This document shows, piece after piece, positions 46,619 to 54,862 of a stretch of 64,000 bases of DNA. The position numbers and the translations under genes were made by a program. The notes beneath the pieces are model-generated. The model did no database searches and was not told the DNA's origin. It saw nothing but the letters and a program-made list of their open reading frames with translations. Source of the stretch: Pseudomonas abietaniphila (GTDB taxonomy: Bacteria; Pseudomonadota; Gammaproteobacteria; Pseudomonadales; Pseudomonadaceae); NCBI RefSeq assembly GCF_039697315.1, contig NZ_CP155619.1, forward strand, positions 2,604,001-2,668,000, in the 5' to 3' direction. Positions within the stretch are counted from its first letter, which is position 1. Each line of letters starts with the position of its first letter.

Positions 46619-46915
46619 TCAGGCGTAGGTGTCGATCAGCGTGCCGAGCATTTCGTCGCTGGCTTTTTCGACTTTGACGCCCGCCTGAACCTGGATCTTG
46701 CCTTGGGTCAGTTCGACGATATTGGTCGCCATGTCGGAGGCCGGGGGACGATCGACCGCACGCAAACGCTCAAGCTGGAAATCGGAGGACTGGGTGCGTC
46801 CGGATACTTCCGTCGCAGGGCTGGCCAGCTGGGTGGCGGCCTGATCGACACGGTTCTGCCCGACCTGGATAGCACTCAGGCCTGGATACAGCGTGTTGTT
46901 CAGTGAAATTTGCAT
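46619..46915 (-). CDS. Small protein with a flagellar-rod-like C-terminus (uncharacterised)
   Basis: The 98-residue protein begins MQISLNNTLYPGLSAIQVGQ and ends MATNIVELTQGKIQVQAGVK followed by VEKASDEMLGTLIDTYA. The N-terminal Asn/Gln-rich part and this ending resemble the terminal helices of flagellar rod and hook proteins (N-V...E-M...A-x-K-V...ADEML-G-T), but the large middle domain of those proteins is absent. I do not know a function. No signal peptide is visible. It is alone, 320 bp from the divergent LuxR gene. Confidence 0.75.
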   Translation of the reverse strand: MQISLNNTLYPGLSAIQVGQNRVDQAATQLASPATEVSGRTQSSDFQLERLRAVDRPPASDMATNIVELTQGKIQVQAGVKVEKASDEMLGTLIDTYA

Positions 46916-46994
46916 GACCACGGTCCTCTGTTCATAAAGCGAACAGTCAGTATTGAAACAGACGACGGATGAAAACACCCGACAAAAACAATAA

Positions 46995-47010
46995 TGGCAC
47001 TGGGCCTGCT
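46995..47010 (+). promoter_or_regulatory. Possible sigma-54 promoter in the gap before the LuxR gene
   Basis: TGGCACTGGGCCTGCT has GG and GC at the -24/-12 spacing and matches TGGCAC-N5-TTGC(A/T) except for C in place of the first T. It points toward the LuxR-type gene but is 226 bp from its ATG. The 46916-47235 gap holds no gene. This is a single weak match. Confidence 0.3.
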
Positions 47011-47235
47011 AATAGAGACGACCTCAGCCTGCGAACAACCGTTTGCGCCTCACAGACGTGGCAACCGGTAACATGCGCTGCCAGAAATGGGTGCAACGCG
47101 AAACAATCCGAGGCATCACCTTAACCGGTCCGGCCCTTGTGCGCCGCAGTCAAACCCTTGAACTGTGCAGTGGCGCACATCCTGCATCCTGTGCTGAACT
47201 GCCCTTCTCTCACGGATCAGCTGTCGAACGCCGCC

Positions 47236-48045
47236 ATGCGCCCAAAGGAACTGAAACACTGGACCACCGGAATCGCCCATCTTCTCGACCTTCCGGGCGG
47301 TGCAGCGCGTCTGGGCGGATTGAGTCAGTGGCTCAAACAGATTGCGCCCGTCGACCATTTCGTCCTGTTCGTTTATGAAGGCAACCACCGTCCGTTAGCG
47401 CTGTTCGACACCTTCCCGCCCGACAAACGCAAGATCTACGTCGACGACTATCAAGTCGGGCCTTACTTGCTCGATCCGTTTTATCTCGCTTGTACGCGCA
47501 AACAACCGCCCGGGCTCTGGCGGTTGCGGCAGTTCGCGCCCGACCACTTCTACCTCAGCGAATACTATCTGGCGTACTACCAGCAAACGGGCCTGGCCGA
47601 GGAAGTCGCGTTCTTCATCGACCTGGGCGGTGACGCCATGGCGGTGTTGTCGTTGATGCGCGCGACGGCCAGCTGTGCGTTCAGCCGCGATGAACTGCAG
47701 TTGATCGAGTGCGCGCAGGCCATCGTCGAACAGGTCATTACCGAAGCCTGGCGTCAGCATCGCGAGCAACAGCCGCGCTCGACACAGGATCTGGACTTCA
47801 AGGTACACGCCGCTTTCGATCATTTCGGCGATCACATTCTCACCGGACGCGAGCAGGAAATCGTTCGTCTGTTGCTGCGCGGTCATTCCAGCGCGTCCGT
47901 CGCGGAGCAGCTTTCAATCAGTCCGGGCACCGTGAAAATTCATCGCAAGAACATCTACGCCAAGCTCGGCATCGGCAGTCAGGCCGAGCTTCTGGGGCTG
48001 TTCATCCGCGAGCTGACCGGACCGGACGTCGCCGTTTCCGCCTGA
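47236..48045 (+). CDS. LuxR-type (solo) transcriptional regulator
   Basis: The 269-residue protein ends with a clear LuxR helix-turn-helix (LTGREQEIVRLLLRGHSSAS, VAEQLSISPGTVKIHRKNIY, about residues 206-245). The first 190 residues (LPGGAARLGGLSQWLKQIAP...) do not show the acyl-homoserine-lactone domain pattern, a receiver or an ATPase. Such solos sit beside amine or amino-acid transport genes in several Pseudomonas. It lies upstream of and parallel to the polyamine-type transporter operon, so control of that operon is likely. The ATG at 47236 gives the best N-terminus, although no strong ribosome site is visible. Confidence 0.85.
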   Translation: MRPKELKHWTTGIAHLLDLPGGAARLGGLSQWLKQIAPVDHFVLFVYEGNHRPLALFDTFPPDKRKIYVDDYQVGPYLLDPFYLACTRKQPPGLWRLRQFAPDHFYLSEYYLAYYQQTGLAEEVAFFIDLGGDAMAVLSLMRATASCAFSRDELQLIECAQAIVEQVITEAWRQHREQQPRSTQDLDFKVHAAFDHFGDHILTGREQEIVRLLLRGHSSASVAEQLSISPGTVKIHRKNIYAKLGIGSQAELLGLFIRELTGPDVAVSA

Positions 48046-48054
48046 GGGATCCTC

Positions 48055-48170
48055 GGTGGGAGCTGCCGGAGGTTACGACGGTGGCGAATGCGGACGTTCT
48101 GCCTGCAGAAGAGTGTTGGATGTCCGGCCTCTTCGCGACCCTCGTAACCTCGGATTGCTTCTACAGGTTG
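48055..48170. repeat. Single hairpin repeat related to the 25.7-26.5 kb array
   Basis: The left arm GTGGGAGCTGCCGGAGGTTA (extending to about 48094) closely resembles the arm of the tandem array. The right arm CTTCGCGACCCTCGTAACCT (within 48122-48153) mirrors it. It starts 10 bp after the LuxR stop and occupies the first half of the gap before the ABC transporter. The second half (48171-48337) should contain the operon promoter, but I cannot assign it. Confidence 0.75.
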
Positions 48171-48337
48171 CGCGCTTAATGCCTGCTACGTTATCCACCA
48201 AAAGAACCAGCGTGACGTGGATTACCGATGGAGGATCCAGAAACGACCTCTATCCCCCAAGGGATATATACAGCGCAAAACCGCGATTGCTAGTTTGGCC
48301 TCCATTGCAGCGAACCCTGCACGGAATGCGAGAGCCC

Positions 48338-49477
48338 ATGATGAGCGACAGTCGCCACGAAAACGATATCGAGTTCTGCAACGTAGAGAAGCACTACGGG
48401 AACCTCAAGGCCGTGAACAACCTGAGCTTTCAGGTCAAGCGCGGCACCTTTCACTCCTTCCTCGGCGGCTCGGGCTGCGGCAAGACCACCACGCTGCGCA
48501 TGATTGCAGGCTTCGATCAGCCGACCCTGGGCGAAGTGCGGCTGGCGGGCAAGAACGTCGCCGGCGTGCCGGCTTACCAGCGTCCGGTGAACATGGTTTT
48601 CCAGCACTACGCGCTGTTTCCCCACATGACCGTCTCGCAAAACATCGCCTACGGCCTGCGCTACCTCACGCCTCGCCCCGACAAGAAAGAACAGCAACGG
48701 CGCGCAGACGAAGCGCTGGAGATGGTTCGGCTGTCCGGGCTCGGGCATCGCAAGCCGAGCGAATTATCCGGCGGTCAGCAACAGCGTGTGGCACTTGCCC
48801 GGGCACTGGTGAACAAACCCACCGTGCTGCTGCTCGATGAGCCGCTGGCCGCACTGGACCGCAAGCTGCGCAAGGAAATGCAATCCGAATTGCTGCGCTT
48901 GCAGCGCGAAGTCGGCATCACGTTCGTGCTGGTCACTCACGATCAGGAAGAAGCGCTGTCGATGAGCGACAGCATCAGCGTCATGCACAGCGGATCGATC
49001 ATTCAGACCGCATCTCCCGAACAACTCTACGAAGCACCGGCCACGCGCTATGTCGCCGACTTCATTGGCGAATCCAACCTGTTCAACGGCACAGTGCGCC
49101 AAGTACAGGGCAATTCGGCCGTGCTGCGCACTGAACACGGCATTGAGTTGAGCAGCCCGTTGACGCCAAACGGCACCACGTTGAGCGCCAACACCGAAGG
49201 TTGCATCGCCGTGCGCCCGGAGCTGATCGACATCGCCGCAAAAGGTGGTTTGCAAGGTCGGGACGTGACCCTGGACGGCTCCGTCGAAGACCGAATCTAC
49301 CTTGGCAACATCACTGAATACCGCGTGCGCACCCAGCCGTTCGGCATCGTCTGCGTGCGCGTCCCGCGCCAGCAAGGCTCGGGCGGTCAGGGCACGGTTG
49401 ACCCGTCGGGTTTTGAGCACGGCGCCGCCGTTCAGGTGGGCTGGAACAACGCCAGCGGCCTGGCCATGGCCTTGTAG
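48338..49477 (+). CDS. Polyamine-type ABC transporter ATP-binding protein (PotA/YdcT-like)
   Basis: The 379-residue protein has Walker A GGSGCGKTTT (about residue 43), the Q-loop VFQHYALFPHMT, the ABC signature LSGGQQQRVALARAL and Walker B VLLLDEPLAALDRK. A C-terminal TOBE-type domain (about 290-375) follows. It energises uptake by the two permeases encoded downstream. The start is MMSDSRHEND at 48338; ATGs at 48326 and 48341 are alternatives. The order here is ATPase, binding protein, permeases, aldehyde dehydrogenase, a rearrangement of the E. coli ydcSTUVW cluster. Confidence 0.92.
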   Translation: MMSDSRHENDIEFCNVEKHYGNLKAVNNLSFQVKRGTFHSFLGGSGCGKTTTLRMIAGFDQPTLGEVRLAGKNVAGVPAYQRPVNMVFQHYALFPHMTVSQNIAYGLRYLTPRPDKKEQQRRADEALEMVRLSGLGHRKPSELSGGQQQRVALARALVNKPTVLLLDEPLAALDRKLRKEMQSELLRLQREVGITFVLVTHDQEEALSMSDSISVMHSGSIIQTASPEQLYEAPATRYVADFIGESNLFNGTVRQVQGNSAVLRTEHGIELSSPLTPNGTTLSANTEGCIAVRPELIDIAAKGGLQGRDVTLDGSVEDRIYLGNITEYRVRTQPFGIVCVRVPRQQGSGGQGTVDPSGFEHGAAVQVGWNNASGLAMAL

Positions 49478-49540
49478 CGACTCAAGTAATGAGCAACGCC
49501 ACGCTAACGATTGAATCACTTATCAGACGGGGAGAATGCC

Positions 49541-50692
49541 ATGGACCAGAAGACCTTTATCAAGACGATGCGCAGTTGGCAGAACGGCTCGATCACGCGC
49601 CGTGACTTCCTGGGGCGCACAGGTCTTGGCATTGCCGCTGCGGTGGTTGCCACCAACATGCCGGGCTTGCTCGCGGGCAGTTCCACCGCCAGCGCGCTGG
49701 GCGCCGAGAAGAGCATCGGCGATCGTCTCGGTCTGGCGACCTGGCCCAATTACCACAGCCAGGAAAACCTCGATAACTTTGCCAAAACCACCGGCGCCCG
49801 GGTGTCGATGAGCGTGTTCGGCTCCAATGAAGAAATGCTCGCCAAGCTGCAGGCCGGTGGCAGCGGCTGGGACGTACTGGTGCCGACCAACTACACCATC
49901 AGCACCTACGTCAAACTGGGGCTAATCGAACCCCTGGACCTGGCTCGCATTCCCAATTTCGAACCGTCAGCGTTCCAGGAAAAATTCATGGCCCAAGGCA
50001 CGGTCGACGGCAAGGTCTATGCCGTGCCTAAGAACTGGGGCACCACCGGCATGGCCTACGACAGCGCCAAGCTCAAGGCAAAGCCGACATCGTGGAAAGA
50101 ATTCTGGGCGATCGCCAAGGATCAGGCCGACGGCCGCACCATGGTTCACGACTATCAATTGACCGCCATCGGCAACGCGCTGAAATCCTTCGGCTACAGC
50201 TTCAACTCGCTGGACCCCAAAGAGCTGGCCGATGCCGAGAAGCTGCTGATCGAGGTCAAGCCGCACCTGTTCGCCATCAACTCGGACATCCAGCCTTCAA
50301 TGCGCAGCGGCGACGCGATTATGGCCATGTCCTGGACCGGCGACGCCTCGCAGCTGCACCGCGACATTCCGTCGATGGTCTACGCGCTGGGCAAGGAAGG
50401 CGGCGAACTGTGGAGCGATTTCTTCGCCATCCCCAAAAGCACCGAGCACAAGGACGCCGCCTACGCGTTTATCAATTACCTGCTCGATCCACAACACAAC
50501 AAGCTGGAAGTGCTAAGCCACGGCTACCCAAGCGGCGACAAGCGCGTCGATGCGTTGCTGCCGGCGGCCATGCTCAACGATCCGATCATGTACCCGGCCG
50601 CCGAGCAGTTGAGCCCGCTGGAATTCGGCGCCGCCGCGACCCTGACCAGTCCACTGCGCGCCGAACTGATGGCCCGTTTCAAATCCGCTTGA
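49541..50692 (+). CDS. Tat-exported periplasmic spermidine/putrescine-type binding protein
   Basis: The 383-residue protein has a twin-arginine signal (SITRRDFLGRTGLGIAAAVV, about residues 17-36) followed by an Ala-rich cleavage region, so it should fold in the cytoplasm and be exported by Tat. The mature part has the PotD/PotF-like blocks WDVLVPTNYTISTYVKLGLI (about 108-127) and AYAFINYLLDPQHN. The ligand is likely a polyamine or related amine, given the linked aldehyde dehydrogenase. GGGGAGAA lies before the ATG at 49541. It is 63 bp after the ATPase gene. Confidence 0.9.
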   Translation: MDQKTFIKTMRSWQNGSITRRDFLGRTGLGIAAAVVATNMPGLLAGSSTASALGAEKSIGDRLGLATWPNYHSQENLDNFAKTTGARVSMSVFGSNEEMLAKLQAGGSGWDVLVPTNYTISTYVKLGLIEPLDLARIPNFEPSAFQEKFMAQGTVDGKVYAVPKNWGTTGMAYDSAKLKAKPTSWKEFWAIAKDQADGRTMVHDYQLTAIGNALKSFGYSFNSLDPKELADAEKLLIEVKPHLFAINSDIQPSMRSGDAIMAMSWTGDASQLHRDIPSMVYALGKEGGELWSDFFAIPKSTEHKDAAYAFINYLLDPQHNKLEVLSHGYPSGDKRVDALLPAAMLNDPIMYPAAEQLSPLEFGAAATLTSPLRAELMARFKSA

Positions 50693-50722
50693 TCCCTGGC
50701 TATGAGCAATAAGGAACCGCAC

Positions 50723-51652
50723 ATGGATGCCGTCATCAACCCTGCCACCCGGCACGCCGAGGCGAGCGTGGACGCGGACAGTCAGCGCGCGCAAAACAAG
50801 CGGCGCAGCCTGGGGCGACGCATCACGCTGCTGATGCTCCTGCCGTCGACCTTGTGGTTCCTGCTGCTTCTGGTGATGCCGCTGGTAATCATTCTGGTCT
50901 TCAGTTTTGGCGAACGCAGCGCCGTCGGCGGTTACGCCGGCGGCCTGACACTGGCCAACTACCTCAACCTCGGCTCCCGCGCAGCGGCGTTCGGCAACAC
51001 GCTGGTACTGGCGCCGCTGGGAACGCTGGTGTGTCTGCTGGCGGCGTATCCGCTGGCCTATTTTCTCGCGGTCAGGGCCGGCAAGAATCGTTCGCTGTTA
51101 CTGACCCTGGTGATCGTACCGTTCTGGACCAGCTTTCTGATTCGTACCTACGCGTGGATCTTCATCCTCAGTGGCAAGGGCATTCCGGCCCTGCTGGCGA
51201 GCGTCGGCCTGGACGACGTGCGCCTGATCAACACGCCATACGCCGTGCTGATCGGCATCGTCTATGGCTACCTGCCGCTGATGGTGTTTCCGATCTACGT
51301 CAGCCTGGAAAAGCTCGACAAACGTCTGCTGGAAGCCTCGGCCGATCTGGGCGCCAGCGCCTTCGAGAGTTTTCGCCGGGTTACCCTGCCATTGTCGGCA
51401 CCGGGGATCATCACCGGAGTGATGCTGGTGTTCATTCTGTTGATGGGCGAGTTCCTGATCCCCGCCGTGCTCGGCGGCGGCAAGGTGTTCTTCGTCGGCA
51501 ACGCGCTGGTGGACCTGTTCCTGCAATCGCGCAACTGGCCGTTTGGCAGTGCGCTGGCCATGACTCTGGTGGCGATCATGCTGGTGATCATCGGCGTCTA
51601 TCTGAAGCTGGTCGCCCGATTCGGTGGCAAGCCTGGCGAAGGAGCGCTCTAA
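50723..51652 (+). CDS. Polyamine-type ABC transporter permease (PotB/YdcU-like)
   Basis: The 309-residue protein has about six membrane helices and the cytoplasmic EAA loop LLEASADLGASAFESFRRVT (about residues 209-228), which contacts the ATPase. It begins MDAVINPATRHAEASVD; I chose the ATG at 50723 because AAGGA lies 8 nt before it. The ATG at 50702 has no ribosome site. It is 30 bp after the binding-protein gene. Confidence 0.92.
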   Translation: MDAVINPATRHAEASVDADSQRAQNKRRSLGRRITLLMLLPSTLWFLLLLVMPLVIILVFSFGERSAVGGYAGGLTLANYLNLGSRAAAFGNTLVLAPLGTLVCLLAAYPLAYFLAVRAGKNRSLLLTLVIVPFWTSFLIRTYAWIFILSGKGIPALLASVGLDDVRLINTPYAVLIGIVYGYLPLMVFPIYVSLEKLDKRLLEASADLGASAFESFRRVTLPLSAPGIITGVMLVFILLMGEFLIPAVLGGGKVFFVGNALVDLFLQSRNWPFGSALAMTLVAIMLVIIGVYLKLVARFGGKPGEGAL

Positions 51653-51653
51653 G

Positions 51654-52472
51654 ATGTGGCTGCGGACCTACTCCACTTCGCTGTACCTGTTTCTCTACCT
51701 GCCGATTGCCTTGATCATGCTGTTCAGCTTCAACGCCGGACGCAGCGGACTGGCCTTCGAATGCTGCTCGGTGCAGTGGTTCGGTCGCGCGTTCAGTAAC
51801 CCGTTCATCATGGAAGCGTTGGGCAACAGCGCCTTGATCGCCGGTTGTTCGGCGGTACTTGCCACCCTGTTCGGCACGCTGGCGGTCTTCGGCCTGCAAC
51901 GCGCCGGCGCCAAGGTTCGCCTGGTATTCGACGCCCTGACCTACTGCGCGATCATCATCCCCGGCATCGTGATTGGCATCTCGACGCTGATCGCCTTCAT
52001 CAGCGTGTTCGACCTGATCAACCCGCTACTCGCCCAACTGATCCCCAGCTTTCCAAAGCTCAACATGGGTTTCTTCACCGTGGTCGCCGCGCACTCGCTG
52101 TTCACCATGGCATTGGTCATGGTGATCGTGCGCAGCCGCGTCGACTCTCTGGATAAAGCGCTGCAAGAAGCATCTGCCGACTTGTACGCGCCGCCGCTCG
52201 AAACCTTCTGGCGCGTGACACTGCCGCAGATCACCCCCGCGATCATGGCGGGCTTTCTGTTGGCGTTCACTTTCAGCTTCGACGACTTCATCATCGCCTT
52301 CTTCGTCGCCGGCCCTGAAACCACGTTGCCTATCTACATCTTTTCGTCCATCCGGCGCGGAGTGACACCCGAGATCAACGCCGTCTCGACCGTGATCATC
52401 TGCGCCTCGCTGGCCCTGCTGTTCACCTCCCGTTACCTGCAAAATCGCCGCACAGGAGCCTCACATGCGTGA
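51654..52472 (+). CDS. Polyamine-type ABC transporter permease (PotC/YdcV-like)
   Basis: The 272-residue protein begins MWLRTYSTSLYLFLYLPIAL and has about six helices and the EAA loop LQEASADLYAPPLETFWRVT (about residues 169-188). FSFDDFIIAFFVAGPETTLP is a typical PotC-type segment. It starts 1 bp after the first permease stop and overlaps the aldehyde dehydrogenase by 8 nt, so the operon is tightly coupled. Confidence 0.92.
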   Translation: MWLRTYSTSLYLFLYLPIALIMLFSFNAGRSGLAFECCSVQWFGRAFSNPFIMEALGNSALIAGCSAVLATLFGTLAVFGLQRAGAKVRLVFDALTYCAIIIPGIVIGISTLIAFISVFDLINPLLAQLIPSFPKLNMGFFTVVAAHSLFTMALVMVIVRSRVDSLDKALQEASADLYAPPLETFWRVTLPQITPAIMAGFLLAFTFSFDDFIIAFFVAGPETTLPIYIFSSIRRGVTPEINAVSTVIICASLALLFTSRYLQNRRTGASHA

Positions 52473-53937
52473 TCAGTTGTACATCAACGGCGAGTGGGTC
52501 AGCCCGGATCTGGGCGGCTACCTGGACGTCATCGATCCGGCGACGGAGCAGGTCCTGCAACGGGTTGCGGCGGGCACGGAAGAAGACATCGATCACGCCG
52601 TGCGCGCGGCGCGCCGAGCCTTCGACAGTGACTGGGGACACACCACCGGGGCGCAACGTGCCGTCTGGCTGGAAGCCCTGGCTGATGAACTTCAGGGCTC
52701 GCAAGACGAACTGGCGACGCTGGAAGTGCACGACAACGGCAAGCCCCTGCCTGAAGCCCAGTGGGACATCGGCGATGCAATCGCCTGCTTCCGCTATTAC
52801 GCAGGCCTGGCACGTGAACTCGACGGCCGTCAGGATCAGCCTCTGGCCCTGCCCGATGAGCGTTTCCGTTGCCGCACCCGGCTGGAGCCCATCGGTGTTG
52901 CGGGGCAGATCATTCCCTGGAACTACCCGCTGCTGATGGCGGCGTGGAAGGTCGCGCCCGCGCTGGCGGCCGGTGCGACGGTGGTCCTGAAGCCTTCGGA
53001 GCTGACGCCGTTGACCGCGCTGGAACTGGCCGGCGCGGCAGATCGAATTGGCCTTCCAGCGGGTGTGCTGAACATCGTGACCGGCTTGGGCGCCGATGCG
53101 GGCAGCCCGCTGACGCTGCATCCCGGGGTCGACAAGCTGGCCTTCACCGGCAGTGTCCCGACCGGCTCGAAAATCATGTCGGCGGCCGCCAGTGACATCA
53201 AGAACATCAGCCTGGAGCTGGGCGGCAAATCGGCGTTCATCGTGTTCGACGATGCCGACGTCGAGGCAGCGGTAGAGTGGATTCTGTTCGGGATTTTCTG
53301 GAATCAGGGCCAGGTCTGCAGCGCGACGTCGCGGTTGCTGGTGCAGGACAACATTGCGGGGCGACTGATCGAGCGCCTGGTCGAGGAGACCCGCAAGATC
53401 ACCATCGGCCAAGGGCTTGAGCCGAACGTATTACTGGGGCCGCTGGTCAGTCGAGGTCAATACGAAAAGGTGTTGGGTTTCGTCGATCAGGGCGTCGCCA
53501 GCGGCGCAAAGCTGCTGACGGGCGGGAAACGTCCGTCGCACCGGTCACACGGTTATTTCATGGAGCCTGCGATCTTTGACGAACCAGCGCACAACAGCAT
53601 CGTCTGGCGTGAAGAAATCTTCGGCCCGGTGTTGTGTGTCAAACGCTTCAAGGATGAGGCGCAAGCGGTGCAGATGGCCAACGCCAGCCGCTTCGGGCTC
53701 GCCGCCGCCGTGATGAGTGCCGATCCACAACGTGCGACACGGGTGGCCAACCAACTGCGCGCAGGAATCATCTGGGTCAACTGCTCGCAACCCACTTTCG
53801 TTGAAGCGCCTTGGGGCGGCATGAAGCACAGCGGGATCGGACGCGAGCTGGGTCAATGGGGGCTGGACAATTATCTGGAGGTCAAGCAAGTGACCGAGTA
53901 CGTCAGCGATACGCCATGGGGTTGGTATATCAAATGA
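52465..53937 (+). CDS. NAD(P)-dependent aldehyde dehydrogenase (aminoaldehyde/betaine-aldehyde type)
   Basis: The 490-residue protein is a full-length ALDH with the general base in LELGGKSAFIVFDDAD (about residue 252) and the catalytic cysteine in NQGQVCSATSRLLVQ (about 287). The cofactor site includes IPWNYPLLMAAWKVAPALAA (about residues 151-170). The WNQGQVCSA context resembles betaine-aldehyde and gamma-aminobutyraldehyde dehydrogenases. With the polyamine-type transporter it resembles E. coli ydcSTUV-W, where the enzyme oxidises 4-aminobutanal to GABA. Substrate is inferred. No aminotransferase for putrescine is nearby. Confidence 0.9.
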   Translation: MRDQLYINGEWVSPDLGGYLDVIDPATEQVLQRVAAGTEEDIDHAVRAARRAFDSDWGHTTGAQRAVWLEALADELQGSQDELATLEVHDNGKPLPEAQWDIGDAIACFRYYAGLARELDGRQDQPLALPDERFRCRTRLEPIGVAGQIIPWNYPLLMAAWKVAPALAAGATVVLKPSELTPLTALELAGAADRIGLPAGVLNIVTGLGADAGSPLTLHPGVDKLAFTGSVPTGSKIMSAAASDIKNISLELGGKSAFIVFDDADVEAAVEWILFGIFWNQGQVCSATSRLLVQDNIAGRLIERLVEETRKITIGQGLEPNVLLGPLVSRGQYEKVLGFVDQGVASGAKLLTGGKRPSHRSHGYFMEPAIFDEPAHNSIVWREEIFGPVLCVKRFKDEAQAVQMANASRFGLAAAVMSADPQRATRVANQLRAGIIWVNCSQPTFVEAPWGGMKHSGIGRELGQWGLDNYLEVKQVTEYVSDTPWGWYIK

Positions 53938-53948
53938 CTTGTCTGATG

Positions 53949-54050
53949 GCTCCCACGCTCTGCGTGGTAATGCCGCCCTGGACGCTCCGCGTCTGCTGCT
54001 TGATTGACGCAGAGCGTCAGGCGCTGCATTACCACGCGGAGCGTGGGAAC
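53949..54050. repeat. Inverted repeat (CTCCCACGCTCTGCGTGG family) after the ALDH gene
   Basis: The left arm CTCCCACGCTCTGCGTGGTA (53949 onward) is mirrored by TACCACGCGGAGCGTGGGAA ending near 54050, with an inner pair GACGCTCCGCGTC/GACGCAGAGCGTC. It is a third repeat family in this window and sits between the convergent ALDH and bioD genes. Confidence 0.85.
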
Positions 54051-54092
54051 GATCAAACCGGGCAGAATCAAAAGCCCTGATTCCGAAGCACG

Positions 54093-54773
54093 CTAATCCA
54101 GCAGCTCCAGATGCAAATGCTCGGCGACCATTTCCGGCGTGGCTTTCTTCATGTGAGGCACGCGCCCCAGGCATGGTGCGGGCAGACGCTCGGCCAGGGT
54201 CGCAAGGTTCTCTTCGAGGCGGGACGTCTTGGGATCGATGATGTTCGCGACCCAGCCCGCCAGTTGCAGGCCGTCGTTGGCAATCGCCTCGGCAGACAGC
54301 AACGCATGGCTGATGCAGCCCAGACGCACGCCCACCACCAGAATGACCGGCAGGTCGAGTGCAATCGCCAAGTCAGACAGATTGGCCTGGTCCGCCAGCG
54401 GCACGCGCCAACCACCGGCGCCCTCGATCAGCGTGAAGTCGGCCTTTTTCTCAAGGATGTGTCGCATGGGCCCGAGCAGGGATTGCACGGTCAGCGCCAC
54501 GCCCGCCTCACGAGCCGCCAGGTGCGGGGCGATGGGCGGTTCAAACGCAACCGGGTTGACCTCGTTGTATGTCAGCTCGACCGAACACTCGGCGCGCAAC
54601 GCCACGGCATCAGGATTACGCAAGCCCTTGGGCTTGACGTCGCAGCCAGACGCAACGGGTTTGCCCGCCGCCGTGCTCAATCCGGATTGTCGCGCCGCAT
54701 ACAGCAGTCCCGTGGCAATGGTGGTCTTGCCAACGTCGGTGTCGGTTCCCGCGATGAAATACGCAGCACTCAT
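54093..54773 (-). CDS. bioD: Dethiobiotin synthetase BioD
   Basis: BioD forms the ureido ring of dethiobiotin from 7,8-diaminopelargonate, CO2 and ATP. The 226-residue protein starts MSAAYFIAGTDTDVGKTTIA, with the P-loop GTDTDVGKT, the conserved KPVASGCD (about residue 37) and EGAGGWRVPL (about 114). I chose 54773, since an upstream in-frame start at 54803 adds residues unlike the family. It is last in the biotin operon, 89 bp after bioC. Confidence 0.95.
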   Translation of the reverse strand: MSAAYFIAGTDTDVGKTTIATGLLYAARQSGLSTAAGKPVASGCDVKPKGLRNPDAVALRAECSVELTYNEVNPVAFEPPIAPHLAAREAGVALTVQSLLGPMRHILEKKADFTLIEGAGGWRVPLADQANLSDLAIALDLPVILVVGVRLGCISHALLSAEAIANDGLQLAGWVANIIDPKTSRLEENLATLAERLPAPCLGRVPHMKKATPEMVAEHLHLELLD

Positions 54774-54862
54774 CTTGGCGACCATCCGTTCAGATATTTT
54801 CAAACTATTGCCTACTCACTATAAGCGCTCACACGAACGGCGCTCGCTAAACCGGTCATTTT

